Shown: piece after piece, positions 28,151-37,696 of the stretch
Layout of the letters: each line of letters opens with the position of its first letter
Numbering within the stretch: the first letter of the stretch is position 1
NCBI RefSeq assembly: GCF_014138625.1
Contig: NZ_JACJHY010000007.1
Span: forward strand, 124,001-188,000
Length of the DNA: 64,000 nucleotides
DNA from: Aminobacter ciceronei
GTDB taxonomy: Bacteria; Pseudomonadota; Alphaproteobacteria; Rhizobiales; Rhizobiaceae
Reading direction: 5' to 3'
Position numbers and translations under genes: made by a program
Notes under the pieces: generated by a model
Told to the model about the DNA's origin: nothing
Databases searched by the model: none
What the model saw: only the letters and a program-made list of their open reading frames with translations

Positions 28151-28960
28151 TCAACTTGACAAGAACCGATTGAGCCGGGCTTCATCGAGCAATGCGCGCG
28201 TGACCCCACCAAACGCCCACTCTCTCAATCGGCTGTGCCCGTACGCGCCCGACACCACGAGGTCAGCACCGCTACGGTCGATGAAATTGAACAACATGAG
28301 ATATTCATCGGGGCTTTCGATCAATCTTGGCGTGGCTTTGATGCCATGTTCCGCCAGGAAAGCGACTACATTGTTTAGGCCATCTCGAATGACTTGATCT
28401 GCCTCAGCCGTCACGGTCACCACCGTCACTTCTTTGGCCGCGACAAGCAGAGGCAGTGCGTCGGCTACGGCGCGTCGGGCTTCGCGTGTGTCCTTCCATG
28501 CCACAACGATGCGCTCGGCACCAAACTGCTCCACCTTGTCGCGCACGACCAAAACCGGACGGCCCGCACGAAGAACGACACTCGCGGGACTGGCGTGCTT
28601 ATAGGAATCTCCGGTAGCCGCGCCCTCTGAAGCCGCCATGACGATGAGGTCCGCTGACTGGGCTGCCTGGACCACTGCATGGGTGGGGTTGGTCAGGCTC
28701 TGCCGCCATTCGGTCCGCACCGATCCCGTGGTCAACCGCTCAAACTCTGCCCGCACTTTCGTGAAGCGCTTCTCGATGTTGTCCCGCATCTGTTGCCATG
28801 CTTCCGCTGTCATGACCCCAGCCATAGGCAGCGGTGCGTCGGCCCCACAGAGACCGATCAATCTTGCGTCGTGGGATCTCGCGATCTCGATTGCCACCGT
28901 CACAATCGGAATGACCGGTCCGTCGATATCGATGTTCACAAGGACGGATTTGTAGCTCAT
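28151..28960 (-). CDS. Tandem-domain universal stress protein
   Basis: A 269-residue two-domain UspA protein very similar in layout to the one at 13.5 kb; both share VVAWKDTREARRAVADA-type and SGAYGHSRxREWAFGGVTRALL-type segments. The first domain loop is degenerate (AASEGAATGDSYKHAS). It follows arcC by 71 bases but has its own FixK-type box, so it can be read with the arc operon or alone. Confidence 0.88.
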   Translation of the reverse strand: MSYKSVLVNIDIDGPVIPIVTVAIEIARSHDARLIGLCGADAPLPMAGVMTAEAWQQMRDNIEKRFTKVRAEFERLTTGSVRTEWRQSLTNPTHAVVQAAQSADLIVMAASEGAATGDSYKHASPASVVLRAGRPVLVVRDKVEQFGAERIVVAWKDTREARRAVADALPLLVAAKEVTVVTVTAEADQVIRDGLNNVVAFLAEHGIKATPRLIESPDEYLMLFNFIDRSGADLVVSGAYGHSRLREWAFGGVTRALLDEARLNRFLSS

Positions 28961-29021
28961 TTCTGCGCCTCGAAATCAGGATCCAACTCGATCTACAATG
29001 GCGCAAGCAGGGGTGAACGCC

Positions 29022-29035
29022 TTGACGCGGATCAA
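29022..29035. promoter_or_regulatory. FNR/FixK-type box, TTGACGCGGATCAA
   Basis: TTGAC-N4-ATCAA, identical to the box at 37165. Its centre is about 68 bases before the USP start. It overlaps the TGA stop of arcC (minus strand, 29034-29032). Confidence 0.75.
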
Positions 29036-29976
29036 TTGACAATCCCTGTCGAAGATGGATTGTGCGCCACGTCATGCGCGTGAACCAGGGTGCCCCTAGT
29101 TCCGGCCACGATGGCCGAAGCGTCTTCGAGACGTCCGATTGCGCCAGGCCGACCTGTTGCATGCGCGAACTCGATGGCCGCGGCCATTTTCGGACGCATC
29201 GAGCCAGGAGCGAAGTCATCCAGCGAGAGCTCGGAAACACTGACCTGATCGAGGGGGCGAGCGCGTGGCGTACCCCAATTTTCGTAGGCAGCATCTACGT
29301 CCGTCAGCATGAGCAAGAAGTCCGCATCAAGCTGTCGCGCCAGCAGGGAAGATGCCAAATCCTTATCGATGACTGCTTCGATCCCGGCTAGGCTTCCGTC
29401 GCTCAGCTCGACTACCGGAATGCCTCCCCCGCCGGCGCAGATAACGGTCACGCCGCCCTCGGTCAGGAAGCTGATCACCTGGACTTCCAGGATTTCAAGC
29501 GGTTTCGGCGAGGCAACGACACGCCGCCACTTCTCGCCGTCAGGCGCGATGTGCCAGCCCCGTTCGGCAGCCAGCTTTGTCGCCATCGTCTTATCATACA
29601 TTGGTCCGATCGGTTTCGTCGGCTTGCTGAAGGCAGGGTCGTGCGGATTGACTTTGACCTGGGTGAGAAGGGTGGCGAAATGCCGATCTCTCATGACGTT
29701 GCCAAGTTCCTGTTGAAGAACATAGCCGATCATTCCTGCACTTTCTGCGTCGAGCACGTCCAGTGGAAATGGCTCGCCCGAAGACGCGGCCGCCTGCAGG
29801 GCAAGCAGCCCGACCTGCGGACCGTTTCCATGAGTGATCACTAGGGCATGGCCCTGGCTCACGAGGTCGGCGAGTGACCGGGCAGCTCTTCTGATGTTGG
29901 CGCGCTGGTTTTCTGCCGTCATCGGTTCGCCTCGCTTCAATAGGGCGTTGCCTCCAAGCGCCACAACGATACGCAT
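29032..29976 (-). CDS. arcC: Carbamate kinase (arginine deiminase pathway)
   Basis: A 314-residue carbamate kinase that makes ATP from carbamoyl phosphate and ADP. The canonical loops are all present: [54 protein letters not shown] and [12 protein letters not shown] at 29976 is used; the longer frame upstream overlaps arcB. One base separates it from the arcB stop, so it is the last enzyme of arcDABC. Confidence 0.94.
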   Translation of the reverse strand: MRIVVALGGNALLKRGEPMTAENQRANIRRAARSLADLVSQGHALVITHGNGPQVGLLALQAAASSGEPFPLDVLDAESAGMIGYVLQQELGNVMRDRHFATLLTQVKVNPHDPAFSKPTKPIGPMYDKTMATKLAAERGWHIAPDGEKWRRVVASPKPLEILEVQVISFLTEGGVTVICAGGGGIPVVELSDGSLAGIEAVIDKDLASSLLARQLDADFLLMLTDVDAAYENWGTPRARPLDQVSVSELSLDDFAPGSMRPKMAAAIEFAHATGRPGAIGRLEDASAIVAGTRGTLVHAHDVAHNPSSTGIVN

Positions 29977-29977
29977 T

Positions 29978-30979
29978 TCAGCTGCCGATCGTTGCCAAGA
30001 GGATGGCTTTGATCGAATGCATGCGGTTCTCCGCCTGATCGAACACGATCGAAGCCTCGGACTCGAAAACGGCATTCTCGACCTCCATGCAGTCAATGCC
30101 GTATTCGCGTTCGATATGCGCCCCGACCGCCGTCTCGGTATCGTGGAACGCTGGCAGACAATGCATGAACTTCGTGTGAGGGTTTCCTGTCGCAGCCATC
30201 AGATCGCGGGTGACCCGAAAAGGTGTCAGCAACTTGATCCGCTCGCCCCAGCCGCCTTCGTCCTCACCCAAAGAAAGCCAAACGTCGGTGTAGATGAAGT
30301 CAGCTCCCTTGACGCAGGCCTGCACGTCGTCGTCGATCCTGAACTGGCCGCCTCTTCGTTCGGCCAACTCTTTCACGTGGGCGCAGAAATTATTGTCGGG
30401 CCACAACTCTGGGGGAGACGCGATCCGGATATCCATACCAAGCTTGCTTGCACCTATCGCCAGCGACTGGGCAACATTGTCTCTGCCTTCTCCGACGAAT
30501 GCGATCGTCATGTCCGAGAGATGTTTGTGGGTGAATTCCCGCATCGTCATGAAATCGGCGAGGATTTGGGTTGGATGCGCTTCGTCAGTGAGTCCGTTGT
30601 AGACTGGGACCCCCGCATAGGCCGCCAACAACTCGACCTGGTGCTGACTGTAGCCCCTGTACTCGATGGCATCGTACATGCGGCCCAGCACCCGTGCGGT
30701 GTCCTTCATCGATTCCTTGTGACCGATATGGCTTCCTGACGGCCCGATGTAGGTAACGTGCGCGCCCTGGTCATAGGCCGCGACCTCGAAGCCCGATCGG
30801 GTGCGGGTCGAATCTTTCTCAAAAATCAGGGCGATGTTCTTGCGTGTCAGCCGCGGCTTTTCGGTTCCCGCTTGCTTGGCGGCCTTCAGATCTGCGGCAA
30901 GCCGAAGCAGATATCGGATCTCCTGGCCGGAGAAATCATCAAGCGTCAGGACGTTACGCCCATGCAAGTTTACGGGCAT
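29978..30979 (-). CDS. arcB: Ornithine carbamoyltransferase (catabolic)
   Basis: A 333-residue enzyme that converts citrulline and phosphate to ornithine and carbamoyl phosphate in the deiminase pathway. The carbamoyl-phosphate loop is STRTRSGFE, and the ornithine-side motif HCLPAFHD is near residue 270. The [22 protein letters not shown]-terminus is typical of catabolic OTC. AGAGGAGATCACC precedes the ATG. It sits 12 bases after arcA. Confidence 0.94.
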   Translation of the reverse strand: MPVNLHGRNVLTLDDFSGQEIRYLLRLAADLKAAKQAGTEKPRLTRKNIALIFEKDSTRTRSGFEVAAYDQGAHVTYIGPSGSHIGHKESMKDTARVLGRMYDAIEYRGYSQHQVELLAAYAGVPVYNGLTDEAHPTQILADFMTMREFTHKHLSDMTIAFVGEGRDNVAQSLAIGASKLGMDIRIASPPELWPDNNFCAHVKELAERRGGQFRIDDDVQACVKGADFIYTDVWLSLGEDEGGWGERIKLLTPFRVTRDLMAATGNPHTKFMHCLPAFHDTETAVGAHIEREYGIDCMEVENAVFESEASIVFDQAENRMHSIKAILLATIGS

Positions 30980-30991
30980 GGTGATCTCCTC

Positions 30992-32209
30992 TTAATTCGG
31001 ATCTCGAGATATCGGGCACGTCATGCAATGGCCTCCACCGCGGCCGCGGCTCAGCTCGCTGCCTTCGATCGTTATGACCTCGATGCCTGCGCGCCGCAGC
31101 TGCGTGTTGGTGTAGACGTTGCGGTCGTAACCGATGACGACACCCGGCTGGATCGCAACGACGTTGTTGCCGTCATCCCATTGCTCTCGCTCGGCTTCGG
31201 GTGCATCACCACCAGTTTCGACGATGCGCAGGGTTTTCAGATTGAGCGCCTCTGTGACCACTTCCGTGAAGGGCCTGCGCTCCTCGACAACATCGACGGA
31301 ATTGATGCCTTCACCTGGGCGCAGCGAAAAAGTCTGAAGCCGCCCGACCACCGCCGGGAACATTGTCGCGAGGTCGCGGTCGCACAAGGTAAAGACAGTA
31401 TCGAGATGCATGAAGGACCGATCGCGGGGCATAAGCGCCGCGATCACCTGGGTAGCTTCTCCGGCCGAAAAGAGGTTTCGCGCGAGGCCGCCCACGGCTT
31501 GTGGAGTGGTTCGTTCGCCCATTCCGACAAGGACCACGCCATTGCCGATAGGCATGACATCGCCGCCCTCCAGACTCACATTTGGACCGGGCTTTTCAGG
31601 CGCAACAAAGGGCACGTCGGCGGCTCGAAAACGCTGATGGAAACGATAGACCGCTTCGACATTGACTGCCTCCGGCTTGCGCGCTGGCCAATACATCGGA
31701 TTCACCGACACGGACCGATAGATCCAGCAGGAGCTGTCGCGAGTGAAAAGTTGGTTGGGCAGCGGAGGCAGCACAAAGTCCTCTGCAAGCAGTGTCTTGC
31801 CCGTCAGGCCAGCGGGGTCGAACGGCAGTTCGGCGCGAGTTATTCCGCCCACAAGAAGCGATGAAAGCTGCTCTGCGGGCATGGGGTCGAGCCACCCACG
31901 AAGCTCGCTGACCATGTCATGGCCAACCACCGACGCGTCCACCCTGCGGTCGAGCAGCCAGTCGCGGGCTTCATGGATTGCCATGGTCTCGGCCAACAGC
32001 TCACCGAAGAGGTGCACGGTCACGCCGCGCTCGCGGAGCGAATCCACGAAAATGTCGTGCTCCTGACGTGCGCGCCTGACCCAAAGCACGTCATCGAACA
32101 AAAGCGCCTTGCAGTTCCCTGGTGTGAGGCGGCGGAGGCTGAGGTCAGGCCGATGCACGATGACTTCGCGCAACCGACCGGTTTCGGAATGAACGCCGAG
32201 TTCGGCCAT
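30992..32209 (-). CDS. arcA: Arginine deiminase
   Basis: A 405-residue hydrolase that converts arginine to citrulline and ammonia. The catalytic cysteine is in [10 protein letters not shown] near the C-terminus, the catalytic histidine in MHLDTVFT, and [11 protein letters not shown] and FTRDSSCWI are conserved. It supplies ATP (through arcBC) and ammonia when respiration is limited. A stop-to-start gap of 21 bases separates it from arcD. Confidence 0.95.
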   Translation of the reverse strand: MAELGVHSETGRLREVIVHRPDLSLRRLTPGNCKALLFDDVLWVRRARQEHDIFVDSLRERGVTVHLFGELLAETMAIHEARDWLLDRRVDASVVGHDMVSELRGWLDPMPAEQLSSLLVGGITRAELPFDPAGLTGKTLLAEDFVLPPLPNQLFTRDSSCWIYRSVSVNPMYWPARKPEAVNVEAVYRFHQRFRAADVPFVAPEKPGPNVSLEGGDVMPIGNGVVLVGMGERTTPQAVGGLARNLFSAGEATQVIAALMPRDRSFMHLDTVFTLCDRDLATMFPAVVGRLQTFSLRPGEGINSVDVVEERRPFTEVVTEALNLKTLRIVETGGDAPEAEREQWDDGNNVVAIQPGVVIGYDRNVYTNTQLRRAGIEVITIEGSELSRGRGGGHCMTCPISRDPN

Positions 32210-32230
32210 GGCTAAACCTTTCGGAATGGG

Positions 32231-33700
32231 TCAGAGCGCGCTCACCGCACCCGTCCACATCTGGTACGCCGCATAGATGGCGACCCCGACCAACACGGCA
32301 GCGATCGCAGCTTCCGCAGGTCGAAAGATCCGCTGGCTGTTTTCCCGACGTGCCCAGATGTAGAAGACGATCCCTGGGGCGTAGAGCACGGCGCACATGA
32401 ACAGGTACGAAAGCCCGGCGGCATAGACGAGCCACAGCCCGTATGCCGTGGCCAACAGCCCCATAAGCAAAGGCGCATTACGGTTTTCGCTGGCACCATA
32501 GCTGTCGCCTTGTATCGCAAGCTTTGCGGCGTAAGCACCAGAGAAGATATAGGGGACAAGGATGGCCGTCGAAGCGATGAAGAACAGAGCTTGGTAGGTG
32601 CTCTGCGCAAACAGCGTAATGATGAGGAACGCTTGCACCAGAATGTTGGTCACGAAGAGCGATACGGACGGAACGCCACGGTCGTTTTCATGACCGAAGA
32701 AGGCCGGCATGGTGCCGTCTTTACCCGCGATATGCGGCACCTCAGCTGCGAGCAACGTCCAGCTCAGGAATGCGCCGACCACTGAAACAACCAATGCCAG
32801 ATTGATAAGTATGGCACCCCACGGACCGACCACGGCCTCTAGAACGCCTGCCATCGAGGGGTTCTTCAGTGCAGCCAGTTGCGGCTGACTGATGATGCCG
32901 AGCGACAACAGGGAGACCAGTGCGTAGAGGGCAAGGCAGGCTAGGAAGCCAAAGACGGTGGCCTTGGCAATGTCCCTGCGCTTCTCGGCGCGAGCCGAAA
33001 ATACACTGGCGCCTTCGATGCCGATGAATACCCACAACGTCACCAGCATCGTGCTCTTCACCTGGTTCATGATTGAACCGAGGCTGGTATTCCCAAGTCC
33101 AGTGAAGTCGGCATTGAATACGTCCACCTTGAATGCCACGACGACGATGCCGATGAACAGGACGATGGGAGCGATCTTGGCTGCCGTCACGATCAGGTTG
33201 ACGAGTGCAGCTTGCCGAACGCCAGCCATGATGAGGAAATGGATTGCCCACAGCAGGGCTGATGCGCCTACTACGGCCTGCCATGTGTTTCCATCGCCGA
33301 AGGCAGGAAAGAAGTAGGAAAGTGCGCTGAATACGATCACAGCGTATGAAACATTGCCGACCCAGGCGCTGATCCAATAACCCCAGGCGCTGTTAAAGCC
33401 GACGAACGGTCCGAACCCAGCTTTTGCATAGGCATATGGCCCGGCATCAAGTTCTGGCTTGCGGGTCGCAAGAGACTGATAGACGAACACCAATGCCAGC
33501 ATGCCGATGGCGGTAATGGCCCAGCCAATCACAATGGCAAGAGGACCTGCGCCAGCGGCCATGTTTTGCGGCAGGCTGAACACCCCGGATCCGACCATCG
33601 AACCGATGACAAGGGCCGTCAATGGGCCCAGGCGCAGCTTGGTCCCGTTTGCTGTCGCGGCGGCGGAGTTAGGTGCGGAAGAGATGTCTGTGGCAGCCAT
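32231..33700 (-). CDS. arcD: Arginine/ornithine antiporter
   Basis: A 489-residue APC-superfamily permease with about twelve membrane segments (LGPLTALVIGSMVGSGVFSL at TM1). It exchanges external arginine for ornithine and feeds the deiminase pathway. ATG at 33700 (MAATDISSAP) follows GGGAGACGCACC, which fits better than the in-frame start at 33748. It is first gene of arcDABC. A perfect FixK-type box is centred about 70 bases upstream. Confidence 0.9.
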   Translation of the reverse strand: MAATDISSAPNSAAATANGTKLRLGPLTALVIGSMVGSGVFSLPQNMAAGAGPLAIVIGWAITAIGMLALVFVYQSLATRKPELDAGPYAYAKAGFGPFVGFNSAWGYWISAWVGNVSYAVIVFSALSYFFPAFGDGNTWQAVVGASALLWAIHFLIMAGVRQAALVNLIVTAAKIAPIVLFIGIVVVAFKVDVFNADFTGLGNTSLGSIMNQVKSTMLVTLWVFIGIEGASVFSARAEKRRDIAKATVFGFLACLALYALVSLLSLGIISQPQLAALKNPSMAGVLEAVVGPWGAILINLALVVSVVGAFLSWTLLAAEVPHIAGKDGTMPAFFGHENDRGVPSVSLFVTNILVQAFLIITLFAQSTYQALFFIASTAILVPYIFSGAYAAKLAIQGDSYGASENRNAPLLMGLLATAYGLWLVYAAGLSYLFMCAVLYAPGIVFYIWARRENSQRIFRPAEAAIAAVLVGVAIYAAYQMWTGAVSAL

Positions 33701-33762
33701 GGTGCGTCTCCCAAAGTGCAGACCAATTGCTGGCAGAGTGCGCTGCAATTGGCCGTTCGGCT

Positions 33763-33776
33763 TTGACGCGCGTCAA
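33763..33776. promoter_or_regulatory. FNR/FixK-type box, TTGACGCGCGTCAA
   Basis: Perfect palindrome of TTGAC-N4-GTCAA. Its centre is about 70 bases before the arcD start. It suggests anaerobic control of the arc operon, as Anr does in Pseudomonas. Confidence 0.82.
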
Positions 33777-33827
33777 TCGCTGGAGAGCAGTGTTTTGGTT
33801 TGAGGTCGGAGCGAGCGCGGATCCAAA

Positions 33828-33841
33828 TTGACGTGGATCAA
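33828..33841. promoter_or_regulatory. FNR/FixK-type box, TTGACGTGGATCAA
   Basis: TTGAC-N4-ATCAA. It is 65 bases centre-to-centre from the arcD box and about 168 bases before the divergent P-type ATPase start. The 300-base divergent region therefore carries one box for each direction. Confidence 0.72.
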
Positions 33842-34001
33842 GGCGCTTGCGCAACGCTCCGATAGTCAAACCGAAGGTAGCGTCCTCTCGGACGATCTTG
33901 TCGCAATGTGACTCGAACGTATGCGGGACGCGGCTGCCGTCTGAAGTCGGAATGGCGACGGCAGACTCGTACCTGTTGTCGTGCAAAGCGATCGAGGGAA
34001 C

Positions 34002-35870
34002 ATGCCCGTCAACGAACCCTTGCTCAGAAAGATCTTACTGGCGATCGCCGTTTTAGGGCTCGCCGCTGGGTTTGCGACACATTTTCAGCTCGGCATGGAA
34101 AATCTGGCTGACAGCATTTGGGCCTTCGCAAGCGCCCCGGTGATCGCCGCCCTCGCACTCTCCATTGGCCGAGATCTGTGGGCTGGTCGTTTTGGTGTCG
34201 ATGCCATTGCTCTTGTGTCAATGAGTGCGGCGCTTTGGCTCGGTGAGGATTTGGCCGCAATAGTTGTCGCGATCATGTACATGGGGGGCAATGTCCTTGA
34301 GGACTATGCTCGTGGTCGTGCCCAAAGTGACCTGAAGGCCTTGACTGACCGGTCACCGAGGATTGCGCACCGCCGCCGCGGCGAGGTCCTCGAGAGCATT
34401 TCAATCGAGAGCGTCTCGGTTGGAGACGATTTGATGGTTCGGGCCGGCGAGGTGCTGCCCGTCGATGGCGTGCTGCTCGATGATGACACCAGGATCGATG
34501 AGTCCGCCATCACCGGGGAGCCGTTCTTAAAGGCATGCAAGCAAGGAGATGCAGTCCGCAGCGGCACAGTGAACGCAGGAGAAATGTTTCACATGCGCGC
34601 CACTGCCGTCGCAGCGGAAAGCACCTATGCCGGCATCGTCAGAATGGTCGAGGCGGCTCAGACTGCCAAAGCACCATTCATCCGCATGGCCGACCGATTT
34701 GCGTTGGTGTTGTTGCCCCTCACGCTGATCGTGGCAGCTGCCGCGTGGCATGTTTCAGGTGACCCAGTGCGAGCACTCGCCGTCCTGGTCGTGGCAACAC
34801 CGTGTCCGCTCATTCTCGCGGCGCCGATCGCTTTCATAGCCGGAGTCTCCCGCGCGGCACGTCAAGGTGTTCTGATGAAGGGCAGCACGGCGCTGGAAGC
34901 CCTCGCAAAAGTGAGGACTGCCATCTTCGACAAGACAGGCACACTCACCCATGGCGGCGCTCAACTGATCGAGATGCAAATTGCCCCGGGAAGAGACGAA
35001 GATGAACTTCTAAGTTTGTTGGGTTCCCTGGAACAGGCATCTCACCACGTTCTCGCCTCAGCGATCGTTGCCCTCGCTAGAAACAGGGGGCTCACCTTGA
35101 CGCGCCCTGATAGCGTTTGTGAGCATAGAGGATCGGGGTTGATCGGAACCATTTCAGGAATCAGGGTCTCCGCTGGTTCCCGGTCCCTAATCTTGGCGGC
35201 TTCAGCGCCCCCGGCTTGGGCGGAACGGGTGGTGTCCCGATATCAGGGGCATCCGGTTCTTGTTGTGTACATGGCTGTCGAGGGCCGCCTTGCGGCGGTC
35301 TTGGTTCTTGGCGACGGCCTTCGGGCGGATGCTGTTTCGGCCGTGACCCGGCTTCGGAATGCCGGCGTGAGGCGCAGCATAATGCTGACAGGCGATGATG
35401 CAGATGCCGCCAATCGGATAGCGGCCACTCTCCCGCTGGACCTCGTCGTTGCGGACGCGTCACCCGCTGACAAGGTGGCTGTTGTAAATGCCGAGAGCAG
35501 CAAGGCAGCTACCATGATGGTCGGCGACGGCATCAACGATGCTCCAGCACTAGCGATGGCCACAGTGGGTGTTGCGATGGGTGCTCGCGGAGCAACAGCC
35601 TCATCCGAGGCTGCAGATGTGGTCGTCCTGACAGACAGCTTAGGGGCTGTGGCGACGGCGGTTGAAATCGCGAGCCGGACTACCATGATCGCAAGACAAA
35701 GCATCGTGGCTGGCATCGGGCTATCTGCATTGGCGATGATCGCCGCGGCCTTTGGCTTTCTTTCGCCTGTCTCTGGGGCGCTTCTTCAGGAGGCGATAGA
35801 CGTTGCGGTCATCCTCAATGCTTTGCGGGCACTCGGCGACCATGGGAAACGCAAAATGGGATACCAATGA
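34002..35870 (+). CDS. Heavy-metal-type (P1B) cation ATPase, atypical
   Basis: A 622-residue P-type ATPase. The phosphorylation site is FDKTGTLTHG, the hinge VGDGINDAPALAMA, the actuator AITGEP. The topology and TPCPLILAAPIAFIAG helix are P1B-like, with TPC where Cu and Zn pumps have CPC. The usual SEHPLA of P1B pumps reads SHHVLA, so the HP dipeptide is missing. There is no N-terminal metal-binding domain. The exported metal is unknown. ATG at 34002 follows GAGGGAAC. It heads a plus-strand unit with the MgtC-type gene. Confidence 0.85.
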   Translation: MPVNEPLLRKILLAIAVLGLAAGFATHFQLGMENLADSIWAFASAPVIAALALSIGRDLWAGRFGVDAIALVSMSAALWLGEDLAAIVVAIMYMGGNVLEDYARGRAQSDLKALTDRSPRIAHRRRGEVLESISIESVSVGDDLMVRAGEVLPVDGVLLDDDTRIDESAITGEPFLKACKQGDAVRSGTVNAGEMFHMRATAVAAESTYAGIVRMVEAAQTAKAPFIRMADRFALVLLPLTLIVAAAAWHVSGDPVRALAVLVVATPCPLILAAPIAFIAGVSRAARQGVLMKGSTALEALAKVRTAIFDKTGTLTHGGAQLIEMQIAPGRDEDELLSLLGSLEQASHHVLASAIVALARNRGLTLTRPDSVCEHRGSGLIGTISGIRVSAGSRSLILAASAPPAWAERVVSRYQGHPVLVVYMAVEGRLAAVLVLGDGLRADAVSAVTRLRNAGVRRSIMLTGDDADAANRIAATLPLDLVVADASPADKVAVVNAESSKAATMMVGDGINDAPALAMATVGVAMGARGATASSEAADVVVLTDSLGAVATAVEIASRTTMIARQSIVAGIGLSALAMIAAAFGFLSPVSGALLQEAIDVAVILNALRALGDHGKRKMGYQ

Positions 35871-35896
35871 CAAGCCGCGTTGACAGCAGGTGACCA

Positions 35897-37168
35897 ATGG
35901 ATGGTGCCATAGCACGTCTCGGACTCGCGCTGGCGATCGGGCTCCTGGTTGGCCTCGAGCGTGGGTGGCAAGAACGGAACGAGCCTGATCGAAGCCGCAC
36001 TGCAGGCATTCGGACATTCGGGATTTCTGGGCTTCTTGGTGGTGTTATCGCTGCCCTCAGCCAAGCCGTACAAGCGCCGGCAGTGCTGGTTGCGGGCTTC
36101 CTTGGATTTGCCGCCGTTCTGTCTTGGTACAAAGCGCGGGAGGCGGCACATGACGAGGACTTCAGCGTCACCGGGGTCGTGGCGGGCCTGGGGGTTTTCT
36201 CACTGGGGGCCTTGGCTGTTGTGGGCGACTACCGTGCCGCGGCAGCTGGTGGCGGCGTTTTGGCTGCGACCCTAGCAAGCCGGGAGGTTCTGCACGGGCT
36301 GCTTCGGCGACTGACTTGGATCGAGTTGCGCTCGGCACTTGTGCTAGCCGTCATGACTACAGTCGTGCTGCCACTGTTGCCCGACAAGGCGGTTGACCCA
36401 TGGGGAGGTTTCAATCCTCGCGAGGTTTGGGTCTTCACCATTCTAATCGCCGGGATCTCGTACGCGGGCTATGTCGCCGTACGCATTCTCGGAGCCAGGC
36501 GTGGTCTGGTCGTCAGTTCCGTGACAGGCGCTGTCGTTTCTTCGACAGCAGTCACCATAGCCTTGGCTCGCTCCGCCAGGACTTCAGGAGGCGTGCTAAC
36601 ATTGGTTGGAGCAGCGTGTCTTGCAGCAGCCGTCTCCATCATTCGAGTGGTCGTCGTGGTCCTTGTCCTGGAGCCGAGTGTGGCCGGGCTCATTGCAACA
36701 TCAGCCCTCGCTGCCGCTGTCGGGTTCGGCTGCGTGGGTGGCTTCTTCTTGTCAGCCTACGGTGATCAGAAGGTCGATAGCAATTTGGTGCGCAATCCGT
36801 TCGAACTCTACCCATTGCTTGCGTTTGCAGTCCTCTTTTCAATTGCGTCGGTAGCAAGTGCATGGACGGCAGGCTTGATTGGAAGCAGAGGGGTGCTTGC
36901 GGTCTCGACGCTTTCCGGCCTCTTCGACGTCGACGTTGCCGTACTGAGCGCTCTTCGCCTGGTGGCGGGGCCGACTTCCACTCAGACTGCTGCTTGGGCT
37001 GTGCTGGTGGCACTTGCGGCGAATGCGTTGGGGCGCATAGGAATGGCTGCGATTGCCGGACCTGGTCGTTTTGCCGGAGGCCTGCTTCTGGCGACGCTCA
37101 TAGCCATGGCGTTAGGCGCGGCTGTCTTTTTCCTTACGGGTGCCATGTCCTGGTCGTCGTCAATTTGA
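35897..37168 (+). CDS. MgtC/SapB-DUF4010 membrane protein
   Basis: A 423-residue membrane protein. The N-terminal MgtC/SapB domain shows LALAIGLLVGLERGWQER and RTFGISGLLGG, and the C-terminal half is a DUF4010-type hydrophobic domain. MgtC proteins modulate F-type ATPase or cation homeostasis under low Mg or acid. It lies 26 bases after the P1B ATPase gene. Its TGA stop is embedded in the FixK-type box of the next gene. Confidence 0.82.
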   Translation: MDGAIARLGLALAIGLLVGLERGWQERNEPDRSRTAGIRTFGISGLLGGVIAALSQAVQAPAVLVAGFLGFAAVLSWYKAREAAHDEDFSVTGVVAGLGVFSLGALAVVGDYRAAAAGGGVLAATLASREVLHGLLRRLTWIELRSALVLAVMTTVVLPLLPDKAVDPWGGFNPREVWVFTILIAGISYAGYVAVRILGARRGLVVSSVTGAVVSSTAVTIALARSARTSGGVLTLVGAACLAAAVSIIRVVVVVLVLEPSVAGLIATSALAAAVGFGCVGGFFLSAYGDQKVDSNLVRNPFELYPLLAFAVLFSIASVASAWTAGLIGSRGVLAVSTLSGLFDVDVAVLSALRLVAGPTSTQTAAWAVLVALAANALGRIGMAAIAGPGRFAGGLLLATLIAMALGAAVFFLTGAMSWSSSI

Positions 37169-37178
37169 CGCGGATCAA
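37165..37178. promoter_or_regulatory. FNR/FixK-type box, TTGACGCGGATCAA
   Basis: TTGAC-N4-ATCAA, the same 14-mer as at 29022. It overlaps the stop of the MgtC-type gene (37166-37168). Its centre is about 58 bases before the start at 37230. Confidence 0.78.
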
Positions 37179-37229
37179 TGCCGTCCCGCGGGATCGAGCG
37201 CTATGTCAGGGCAAATAGAGGATTGCGCT

Positions 37230-37616
37230 ATGACCTCGTTGGCAGATTTGACACCTGGCTTTCGGAACGTGCGGCTGCTTCTGGCCCGCGAAAAGGGACA
37301 TCCCATCGGGGATCGAGAGGTCGGATACGATTTGCTTGTCCCACTCGATGCTGAAGGTCGGCTTGATGCTGCCGACTGGAAGACGCACCAGGCGTTTTGC
37401 CGCGTCCGAAAGTTCGGCGACGGGAGCGAAGACCGCATAGGATTGCTGAGGCGCAAGCCGGGCGGGCAGTGGTATTTCGACTATTCTGAAGGCGACCGCG
37501 ACGATGAGATCGGCTTTCGCCTGAACGACGAACGTTTCACTGTCGGCGAATACGTCTCGATCGGACGAAAACAAGCCATGCATACCTACCAGGTCGCCAG
37601 GGTCGAGCGGCCGTGA
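37230..37616 (+). CDS. Uncharacterised conserved-looking cytoplasmic protein
   Basis: A 128-residue protein starting MTSLADLTPGFRNVRLLLA, with GYDLLVPLDAEGRLDAADWK, CRVRKFGDGSEDRIG, RKPGGQWYFDYSEGD and FTVGEYVSIG. No family with a known function is recognised. The pattern of a short beta-rich domain ending in a typed-by-hand-like VSIGRKQAMHTYQV strand recalls small ligand-binding barrels. AGAGGA lies eight bases ahead of ATG 37230; ATG at 37203 is in frame but less well placed. A FixK-type box sits at a class II distance. Confidence 0.7.
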   Translation: MTSLADLTPGFRNVRLLLAREKGHPIGDREVGYDLLVPLDAEGRLDAADWKTHQAFCRVRKFGDGSEDRIGLLRRKPGGQWYFDYSEGDRDDEIGFRLNDERFTVGEYVSIGRKQAMHTYQVARVERP

Positions 37617-37696
37617 CACCTCAGTTGGCCGTCCGGCTGTTCTGTTAGTGGTCCCCTCTGACATCTGGAATACCCTCGAAGGGGCGAGGCGAGCCG

